DNA of 5,230 bases, from NCBI GenBank assembly GCA_021776145.1, contig JAJFGM010000368.1:1-5230 (forward strand), read 5' to 3'. The stretch comes from Kiloniellaceae bacterium (GTDB taxonomy: Bacteria; Pseudomonadota; Alphaproteobacteria; Kiloniellales; Kiloniellaceae). Position 1 is the stretch's first letter; each line of letters opens with the position of its first letter. This document shows, piece after piece, positions 1 through 4,281 of this stretch. The notes below the pieces were generated by a model. That model ran no database searches. It worked only from the letters and a program-made list of their open reading frames with translations, and was not told the origin of the DNA. The position numbers and the translations under genes are program-made.

Positions 1-469
1 CCGGCCGCAACCGCGTGCCCTCGGGAAAAATGATCAGTTTGCGGCCGCTGGCGAGGATTTCCCGCGCCTCGCGCACCATTTTCTTAAGGGCCTGGGCGCC
101 GCCGGAGCGGTTTATGGCGATGACGCGCGAGTGGTTGACGAACCAACCGTACAGCGGGATCCACGTGAGCTCTTGTTTGAGGACGAAACTCGGGTGCTCG
201 ATGATTTCGCTGAAGATCATTGTGTCCCACATCGACTGGTGCTTGGCGGCGACGATGCAGGGTTCGTTCGGCAACAACTCCATGCCGCGGATCTCGTAGC
301 GCAGATTGCAGATCCACGACATGCCGGCGAAAATGACCCGCGACCAGGTTCGCCCCACCAGATAGCTGCAACGCGGTGGCCCCAGCAGAAAAGGCAGGCA
401 AAGAGTAAGAAACAGCGCGCTCCAGACGAAGAAGAAGACGTTGAAGACGGCGGAGCGGACGAAGATCAT
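1..469 (-). CDS. plsC: 1-acyl-sn-glycerol-3-phosphate acyltransferase (PlsC family), N-terminal part, cut by window edge
   Basis: Transfers an acyl chain to the sn-2 position of lysophosphatidic acid, giving phosphatidic acid for membrane phospholipids, at the inner face of the cytoplasmic membrane. The 156 visible residues show a hydrophobic N-terminus (about residues 7-30, rich in Phe, Leu and Val), the acyltransferase motif I H-x4-D (HQSMWD, H77 and D82), a motif II-like stretch INRSGG (119-124), and motif III FPEGTR (148-153). Family members are usually about 240-260 residues, so roughly 85-100 C-terminal residues lie outside the window. The ATG at 469 overlaps the stop of the ydcF-like gene as ATGA, and no strong Shine-Dalgarno sequence is visible before it, so translation is probably coupled to the upstream gene. 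Motifs I and III make the family assignment firm. The precise acyl donor and lysolipid preference cannot be read from sequence; a lyso-ornithine-lipid acyltransferase (OlsA-like) is a less likely alternative. Confidence 0.93.
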   Translation of the reverse strand, partial: MIFVRSAVFNVFFFVWSALFLTLCLPFLLGPPRCSYLVGRTWSRVIFAGMSWICNLRYEIRGMELLPNEPCIVAAKHQSMWDTMIFSEIIEHPSFVLKQELTWIPLYGWFVNHSRVIAINRSGGAQALKKMVREAREILASGRKLIIFPEGTRLRP

Positions 470-1092
470 AAATTTGCGCTCTGCAAGGGCCCGTAGAAGA
501 GGGCGACGATGTATTTGCTGTATTCTGTGATCAGAAGACTGGCACTGCCTGGCCAGCGCCACCAATTATCCTGCTTGAAGTGTTTTGGAAAGACCGGGTG
601 AGGCAGGATTTCGACGCCGGGCATGTTGCGATGGAATTCCAGCAAGCTGCGTGGCATGTGGTACGCCGCCGTGACCAGGCGCAGCGACCCATAGCCCTGA
701 TCGCGCATCCACTTGGCAGTTTCAATGGCGTTGCCGCGTGTGTTGTCGGCCTGGTAACCGAGCGTCACACAGCATTCCAGTTCGTTCGGCGAAACCTGCG
801 AAAGATCCAAGAGCTGGCGCACGTCAACGCCGCGATAGACCCCCGAGACGAAGAGCTTTTTGGCCTTTTCTTGACTCAGCAGGTCCAGCCCCTGCTGCAG
901 GCGCTCGCTGCCACCGGTAAGCACCACAATGGCGTCGGTCTTGCGGGCCGTGTCGTTCACGCTCGACGGCAGCTGCGTGGCGTACCATACGAGGCCGGCG
1001 CTCCAGGCAAGTCCCACGACGACGACCAGGGCGCAAAGCCGAAGGAGCAGCTTGCCCCTTCTCGGTCGTCGCCAGCGTGCTGGTGGTGTCAT
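466..1092 (-). CDS. YdcF/SanA/ElyC-like DUF218 membrane-anchored protein
   Basis: A 208-residue DUF218 (YdcF-like) protein. A basic N-terminus (RWRRPRRGK) precedes one membrane segment at about residues 15-37, so the domain probably lies on the periplasmic side. Recognisable family elements are DAIVVLTGG (53-61), KLFVSG (79-84), NTRGNAIET (117-125) and LVTAAYHMPRS (139-149), the last carrying the conserved His and Arg. Relatives such as E. coli SanA and ElyC affect envelope integrity and peptidoglycan or lipid-carrier metabolism, but the biochemical activity of most members is unknown. I chose the ATG at 1092 because it gives an N-terminus of the expected basic-then-hydrophobic form. An in-frame start at 1245 would overlap ftsX by about 97 bp and add a non-homologous-looking leader. 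A weak purine-rich GAAAGAAG lies just upstream of the chosen start. The gene is 56 bp downstream of ftsX and overlaps plsC by 4 bp, consistent with one transcript. Confidence 0.88.
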   Translation of the reverse strand: MTPPARWRRPRRGKLLLRLCALVVVVGLAWSAGLVWYATQLPSSVNDTARKTDAIVVLTGGSERLQQGLDLLSQEKAKKLFVSGVYRGVDVRQLLDLSQVSPNELECCVTLGYQADNTRGNAIETAKWMRDQGYGSLRLVTAAYHMPRSLLEFHRNMPGVEILPHPVFPKHFKQDNWWRWPGSASLLITEYSKYIVALFYGPLQSANL

Positions 1093-1148
1093 ATCGCTTC
1101 TTTCGATCGTCCCCTTTGCCCGACGCTTGTGCGCCGTCGTCCGCCACG

Positions 1149-2075
1149 TTACGGCATTTCCGCCAGATCGCGCAGGACCGTCAGGCGCGCTGTCAGCATG
1201 GTTATGCCAGCGACAACCAGGGGCAGCAATGCCAGGACCAGCCATTCAACCGAAGTCAGGGTAAGGTCCGGCAGGATGGCACCCTCGATGCGGCGCAGTA
1301 GTCGGCCGAGCAGAAAAACCGTCGCCACCGCCAGCGCCAAACCGACGAATCCGCCGCGCAGGCCAAGGCGCAGTGCATGCGCCTGGAACTGCTTTGCGAC
1401 ATAGGCATCCTGGGCGCCGATGAGGTGCAGAAGTTCGACGATCTGGTGGTGGATGGCCAAACTCATGCGGGTCACGAATATCACCATGACGATGGCCGAG
1501 AGACAGACCAGGAGCACGACCAGCGCCGAAATCAACTCGATCGTGTGTGCCAGGTCAAGGAGGTTACCCAGCCAGCGCTGATGATCCTCGACGATGGTCC
1601 CTGGCGCCGCGGCGGCGATCTTTTCGGCGAGGCGCTCGACGGCGGGCGCCTCGTCGCTGTCGAGGGTCACCGCGATCAACTGCGGCAGGGGCAGATCGGC
1701 AAGGCTTTCGCCCTGTCCAAGCCACGGTTCCAACAGGCCGGCGATATCGGCGGTCTCGAGCACTTGTGCCGAGCGAATTCCCGGCGTGTTGAGCAGAATT
1801 TCGAGTGTCGCGTCGACGCGCGCCGTCACGGAGTCGCTGTTGTCGCCGGGTCTGCCGCCGGGCTCAGCGCTCGGGTCGCCCTCGGGATCGATCGCGGGGA
1901 TTTGTATCGTGAGCCGTCCGGCCAGCCCCTTGTCCCAGCGTTCCGCCACCTTGTGCATGGCCATGGCGATAACCAGAGCGAGGGCCGCGAGGTAGACCAT
2001 GACAGTGATCAGCCAGGGAAAGAATCGCGACGAGGCGTCCTGGTGCAGCGGAACGTCTCTTCTGCCGGAAAGCAT
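1149..2075 (-). CDS. ftsX: Cell division protein FtsX (ABC transporter permease-like subunit)
   Basis: Membrane partner of FtsE. The complex sits at the division site and uses ATP hydrolysis in the cytoplasm to control periplasmic peptidoglycan hydrolases and divisome activity. The 308-residue protein has the FtsX layout: a short cytoplasmic N-terminus, TM1 at about 22-41, a periplasmic domain of about 135 residues, TM2 at about 178-202, TM3 at about 240-258 and TM4 at about 277-297. The cytoplasmic stretch after TM2 (QIVELLHLIGAQDAYVAKQF, 211-230) is the hallmark FtsX segment. After TM1 lies a Pro/Gly/Asp-rich, low-complexity stretch (about 62-84), probably a flexible linker. The ATG at 2075 is 3 bp after the ftsE stop with no good Shine-Dalgarno sequence, so coupling to ftsE is likely. 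Length and topology suit alphaproteobacterial FtsX. Confidence 0.95.
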   Translation of the reverse strand: MLSGRRDVPLHQDASSRFFPWLITVMVYLAALALVIAMAMHKVAERWDKGLAGRLTIQIPAIDPEGDPSAEPGGRPGDNSDSVTARVDATLEILLNTPGIRSAQVLETADIAGLLEPWLGQGESLADLPLPQLIAVTLDSDEAPAVERLAEKIAAAAPGTIVEDHQRWLGNLLDLAHTIELISALVVLLVCLSAIVMVIFVTRMSLAIHHQIVELLHLIGAQDAYVAKQFQAHALRLGLRGGFVGLALAVATVFLLGRLLRRIEGAILPDLTLTSVEWLVLALLPLVVAGITMLTARLTVLRDLAEMP

Positions 2076-2078
2076 GGC

Positions 2079-2768
2079 TCAGACTCGCGCCGCGGCGGAC
2101 TTGTGATTGCTTTTGCTGATCGTGACCTCGGCGTGGCTGAGGCGTACGACGGGGTGGTCGAAACGTGCGACCAATGCCTCGTTGTGGGTGGCGACAACGA
2201 CGGTGGTGCCCAACCTGTTGAGCTCTTCGAACAGGTACAAGAGGCGGATACCCAATTCATCATCGACGTTACCCGTTGGCTCGTCGGCAAGGAGCAGGCT
2301 GGGCCGGGCTACGACGGCGCGGGCGATGGCGACTCGTTGCTGCTCGCCGCCCGAAAGCGTGCGCGGCAGCGCATGCAGATGATCGGCCAGACCGACCCAA
2401 GACAGGAGCTCGGCAACATCCTGCTCGATGCGATCGGGACGGAAACCGGAGATCTTCAGCGGCAAGGCGACATTTTCCATGGTGGTGAGGTGATCGAGAA
2501 GCCGAAAATCCTGAAAAACAACTCCGACTCGCCGGCGCAGTAGTGCCCGGTCATGCCGCTCCAGGGCAGCGGTGTCGCGTCCGAACAGCCAGACATGGCC
2601 GCTCGTCGGCGGATGTGCCAAAGACATCAGCTTCAACAGCGTGGATTTGCCGGCGCCGGAATTCCCCACCACGAAATGGAAAGATCCCGGGTCGAACTGC
2701 AAGGAAACGTCCTGTAGAACGTTCGGGGAGTCTCCGTAGCGCAGGGATACGTCTTCAAAGCGAACCAA
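2079..2768 (-). CDS. ftsE: Cell division ATP-binding protein FtsE
   Basis: ATPase of the FtsEX complex; it binds FtsX at the cytoplasmic face of the membrane. The 229 residues carry every ABC motif: Walker A GNSGAGKST (35-43), Q-loop Gln86 in VVFQDFRLLDH, signature LSGGEQQR (138-145), Walker B LLLADEP (158-164) with catalytic Glu163, D-loop GNVDD (166-170) and switch His195. The FQDFRLLDHLT segment and the opening MVRFEDVSLRYG are typical of FtsE rather than of LolD or MacB ATPases. The start codon appears to be TTG at 2768: an in-frame stop lies at 2793-2795, no ATG or GTG lies between, and the product would begin exactly like homologues. An AAGGA (2780-2784) sits 11 nt upstream of the TTG. 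The gene heads the minus-strand cluster and diverges from the zinc-ribbon gene. Confidence 0.96.
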   Translation of the reverse strand: MVRFEDVSLRYGDSPNVLQDVSLQFDPGSFHFVVGNSGAGKSTLLKLMSLAHPPTSGHVWLFGRDTAALERHDRALLRRRVGVVFQDFRLLDHLTTMENVALPLKISGFRPDRIEQDVAELLSWVGLADHLHALPRTLSGGEQQRVAIARAVVARPSLLLADEPTGNVDDELGIRLLYLFEELNRLGTTVVVATHNEALVARFDHPVVRLSHAEVTISKSNHKSAAARV

Positions 2769-2779
2769 GTCGCCAAATG

Positions 2780-2784
2780 TCCTT
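2780..2784 (-). promoter_or_regulatory. Ribosome binding site for ftsE (TTG start)
   Basis: AAGGA on the minus strand, 11 nt from the TTG at 2768. It supports the non-ATG start because no other in-frame initiation codon lies between the upstream stop (2793-2795) and the conserved N-terminus. The spacing is slightly long, which together with TTG suggests modest initiation. Confidence 0.55.
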
Positions 2785-2839
2785 TTTTGTCTTCACTCAC
2801 AAAGCTTAATTGCCAAGTGCCCACCCGGCCCTTGCCACC

Positions 2840-2868
2840 TTGCTTTGACTTGCTCACCTACATATAAA
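2840..2868 (+). promoter_or_regulatory. Candidate sigma-70-type promoter for the zinc-ribbon gene
   Basis: TATAAA (2863-2868) resembles a -10 hexamer at 5 of 6 positions, with TTGCTT (2840-2845) 17 bp upstream as a weak -35. A better -35 hexamer, TTGACT (2845-2850), overlaps it but would place its -10 in the ACTTAA at 2868-2873. Transcription from the first option would begin near 2875, about 30 nt before the ATG at 2906. This is by-eye matching only. Confidence 0.4.
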
Positions 2869-2885
2869 CTTAAGGACTTAAGTCC
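2868..2885. promoter_or_regulatory. Palindromic candidate operator in the ftsE / zinc-ribbon divergent region
   Basis: GGACTTAAGTCC (2874-2885) is a perfect 12-bp palindrome. It overlaps a second dyad, ACTTAAG-GA-CTTAAGT (2868-2883), so CTTAAG occurs twice with an 8-bp period (2869 and 2877). The element directly follows the candidate -10 box and would cover the predicted transcription start, a position where a bound dimer would repress. It lies between two divergent genes and could act on either. No known regulator consensus was recognised. Confidence 0.4.
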
Positions 2886-2888
2886 GCT

Positions 2889-2893
2889 GAGGG
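2889..2893 (+). promoter_or_regulatory. Ribosome binding site for the zinc-ribbon gene
   Basis: GAGGG, 12 nt before the ATG at 2906. It is the only purine-rich match near this start and supports it. The start also places the zinc-ribbon cysteines at the expected distance from the N-terminus. Confidence 0.5.
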
Positions 2894-2905
2894 CAGCATT
2901 ATTTT

Positions 2906-3610
2906 ATGATCCTTTCCTGTCCAGCCTGTAGCACGCGATTTCAGGTCGACGCAAAACAGCTCGGATCCGACGGCCGCAGGGTCAAGTGCGGCGACTGCGG
3001 CCATGCTTGGCATCAGGACCCGACCGTGGAGCCACCGCTGGCACACCCGGCCGCGGTGCCCTTGCCGGTCGCGGCGGCGACCGCGCCGCTGCCCGAAATG
3101 GCAGCCGCGGCGCGCGAGCCGCGACCGCCTCGTAGCCGTCGCGTCGAGCCGGAACCGCGGCCCGAGGCGCGGGTCAAACCCTGGATGGGTTGGCTGCTCT
3201 TGGCCACAATGGTCGTTGGGCTCATCGCCGGCGGACTCATTGCCCGCGAACAACTACTTGAGGCCTTGCCGTCGACGGCAAAACTCTATGCCCTGCTCGG
3301 ATTCGGCGAGGAGGCCGCGGGCGAGGGTCTGGCGCTGGAGAATGTCACCTCGGTTCGGCGCCGAGTCGATGGCGATCGTATGCTGATCATCAAGGGCGAG
3401 GTCGCCAATGTAGGCGACGGCCCGCGCCCGGTACCCCTATTACGGGCCAGTCTGACCGACGCCCAGGGACAGGAACTTCTGTTCTGGGTATTCGAGACCG
3501 GCGAGTCGCAGCTCGAACCCGGCGCCCGCACGGCGTTCGAGACGCAATACACCAACCCGCCGGAGGGCGGCGCGAACCTTTCGATCGGATTCGAGGCGCG
3601 ACCGCATTAG
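2906..3610 (+). CDS. MJ0042-type zinc-ribbon protein with one membrane segment and DUF3426-like C-terminal domain
   Basis: A 234-residue protein of unknown function. The N-terminus is a zinc ribbon of the MJ0042 type, with Cys5-x2-Cys8 and Cys28-x2-Cys31 as the probable zinc ligands and the typical MILSCPACSTRF opening. Residues 40-92 form a Pro/Ala/Arg-rich, probably disordered linker. One membrane segment follows at about 93-113 (MGWLLLATMVVGLIAGGLIA). The C-terminal domain (about 140-232) is beta-rich, with LIIKGEVANVGD, PVPLLRASLTDAQGQEL and FETQY elements that resemble the DUF3426/FxLYD type. Predicted topology is zinc ribbon in the cytoplasm and the C-terminal domain in the periplasm. 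It diverges from ftsE across 137 bp. In my recollection this gene pairing recurs in alphaproteobacteria, but I could not verify it here. A link to division is an inference from position only. Confidence 0.88.
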   Translation: MILSCPACSTRFQVDAKQLGSDGRRVKCGDCGHAWHQDPTVEPPLAHPAAVPLPVAAATAPLPEMAAAAREPRPPRSRRVEPEPRPEARVKPWMGWLLLATMVVGLIAGGLIAREQLLEALPSTAKLYALLGFGEEAAGEGLALENVTSVRRRVDGDRMLIIKGEVANVGDGPRPVPLLRASLTDAQGQELLFWVFETGESQLEPGARTAFETQYTNPPEGGANLSIGFEARPH

Positions 3611-3613
3611 AAA

Positions 3614-3643
3614 GGGCGCCATCGTCCGCGAAGCGGCGCGCCC
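3614..3643 (+). terminator. GC-rich hairpin after the zinc-ribbon gene
   Basis: GGGCGC (3614-3619) can pair with GCGCCC (3638-3643), enclosing an inner stem CCGC-gaa-GCGG (3626-3636). It begins 4 nt after the stop codon. There is no run of T after it, so it is not a standard intrinsic terminator; it may stabilise the 3' end or assist termination. Confidence 0.3.
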
Positions 3644-3661
3644 ATGGGCGAAGTCAGCGGC

Positions 3662-3678
3662 TTAAACGAATGCTTAAC
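3662..3678 (+). promoter_or_regulatory. CtrA-box-like sequence upstream of cpdR
   Basis: Two TTAA half-sites (3662-3665 and 3674-3677, the second followed by C) lie 8 bp apart. The Caulobacter CtrA consensus is TTAA-N7-TTAAC. Read with the canonical 7-bp gap the site is TAAA-N7-TTAAC (3663-3678), one mismatch in the first half. It is about 170 bp before the cpdR ATG, and a GATACT at 3701-3706 follows. Regulation by CtrA is an inference from the motif and from the identity of the downstream gene. Confidence 0.4.
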
Positions 3679-3812
3679 CCACATCGTGCCAGGATTCCTT
3701 GATACTTTTGCGGCCTTCTGCGAGGCACCGCAATGGTCGGCGAAATCCGCTCTTCGATGGGCAGCCGGCGTTTCGCGCGCCGCGGCCGAACCCAACGAGC
3801 ACTCAAGCCAAA

Positions 3813-3829
3813 GCCCGCCCAGCCGGGCT
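3813..3829 (+). promoter_or_regulatory. Hairpin abutting the cpdR ribosome binding site
   Basis: AGCCCG (3813-3818) and CGGGCT (3824-3829) form a perfect 6-bp GC-rich stem with a 5-nt loop. It ends one nucleotide before the purine-rich AGAGGG (3831-3836), so the RNA structure could influence ribosome access. There is no T tract, so it is not a terminator. Confidence 0.35.
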
Positions 3830-3830
3830 C

Positions 3831-3836
3831 AGAGGG
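3831..3836 (+). promoter_or_regulatory. Ribosome binding site for cpdR
   Basis: AGAGGG lies 9 nt before the ATG at 3846 and 15 nt before a second in-frame ATG at 3852. The spacing favours the first ATG, although homologues commonly begin with the equivalent of the second (MTRILVAEDD). Confidence 0.6.
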
Positions 3837-3845
3837 TAAAATCGG

Positions 3846-4229
3846 ATGAACATGACCCGCATTCTGGTGGCGGAAGACGACGAAGCGGTACAGAAATTTG
3901 TCTGTCGCGCGCTGGTCCACAAGGGTCACGACGTGACGTCAGTGGATGATGGGCTGCAGGCGTTGCAGGCCCTGGACAAATCGCAATTCGACCTGCTCAT
4001 CACCGACATCGTCATGCCGGGTCTGGACGGCATCGGCCTTGCCCTCAAGGTGGCCCGCGATTTCCCCGCGGTGCCGGTGCTCTTGATGACCGGCTATTCG
4101 GCAGAACGCCAGCGCGCCCACAATCTCGAAGAGCTGATCTGCCAGGTCATCACCAAGCCCTTTACCTTGAAGCAGATCTGCGAGGCGGCCGAAACCGCCA
4201 TCAAGGCCGAGGCGACCACCAAACACTGA
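3846..4229 (+). CDS. cpdR: CpdR-like single-domain response regulator
   Basis: A 127-residue protein made only of a receiver domain, with no DNA-binding or enzymatic output. Key residues are in place: acidic pair Asp11/Asp12 in LVAEDDE, phospho-acceptor Asp54 in LLITDIVMP, Thr82 in LLMTGYSAERQRAH, and Lys104 in TKPFTL. The LMTGY...RAH and TKPFTL stretches and the size match the alphaproteobacterial CpdR group rather than CheY or DivK. In Caulobacter, CpdR receives phosphate through CckA and ChpT; unphosphorylated CpdR primes the ClpXP protease for degradation of CtrA and other substrates. The upstream TTAA motif would fit placement in the same circuit. The gene stands alone: 235 bp from the gene before it and convergent with the TIGR02302 gene, 52 bp away. 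Another single-receiver regulator is possible but less likely. Confidence 0.87.
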   Translation: MNMTRILVAEDDEAVQKFVCRALVHKGHDVTSVDDGLQALQALDKSQFDLLITDIVMPGLDGIGLALKVARDFPAVPVLLMTGYSAERQRAHNLEELICQVITKPFTLKQICEAAETAIKAEATTKH

Positions 4230-4281
4230 TAGCTTTCGCCCGTCCGGCAGCGCTTCGCAATTGAGTTCCCTCAAATCACTG

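Larger units (their letters stand above)
3611..3845. other. 235-bp intergenic region between the zinc-ribbon gene and cpdR
   Basis: No credible coding sequence was found: the frames that stay open have no family-like content and conflict with the flanking genes. The stretch holds a hairpin just after the zinc-ribbon stop, a CtrA-box-like sequence, a GATACT that could serve as a weak -10 (3701-3706), and a second hairpin next to the cpdR ribosome binding site. Its length and content suggest that cpdR has its own promoter. Confidence 0.6.

Noticed and set aside
1093..1245. N-terminal extension of the ydcF-like protein to an ATG at 1245
   Set aside because: It would overlap ftsX by about 97 bp and put about 50 unstructured residues before a perfectly normal basic and membrane-anchor N-terminus at 1092.
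580..1404. A 274-codon open frame on the plus strand, antisense to the ydcF-like gene and ftsX
   Set aside because: Its sequence becomes an Arg/Ser/Pro-rich run without domain character, and the minus strand carries clear family motifs over the same bases.
1377..2543. A 388-codon open frame on the plus strand, antisense to ftsX and ftsE
   Set aside because: It lies opposite two confidently identified genes. It has no recognisable domain, is rich in Asp, Gly, Gln and His as antisense frames of GC-rich genes often are, and has no supporting context.
2831..2853. Three CTTGC repeats (2831, 2839, 2849) in the ftsE / zinc-ribbon spacer
   Set aside because: The units are only 5 bp, with unequal spacing of 8 and 10 bp, and they overlap the candidate -35 region; too weak to call an operator array.
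2870..2881. The TTAA pair in the ftsE divergent region as a CtrA site
   Set aside because: The two TTAA cores are only 4 bp apart and neither is followed by C; the arrangement fits a palindrome better than TTAA-N7-TTAAC.
3644..3949. An open frame starting at ATG 3644 in the spacer and running into cpdR in another frame
   Set aside because: It overlaps the start of cpdR out of frame, lacks a Shine-Dalgarno sequence and has no domain-like content.
4230..4281. Bidirectional terminator between cpdR and the TIGR02302 gene
   Set aside because: The best dyad is TTGAG-ttcc-CTCAA (4261-4274), only 5 bp and AT-containing, with no adjacent T or A run. A terminator may be expected between convergent genes, but the sequence does not show one convincingly.
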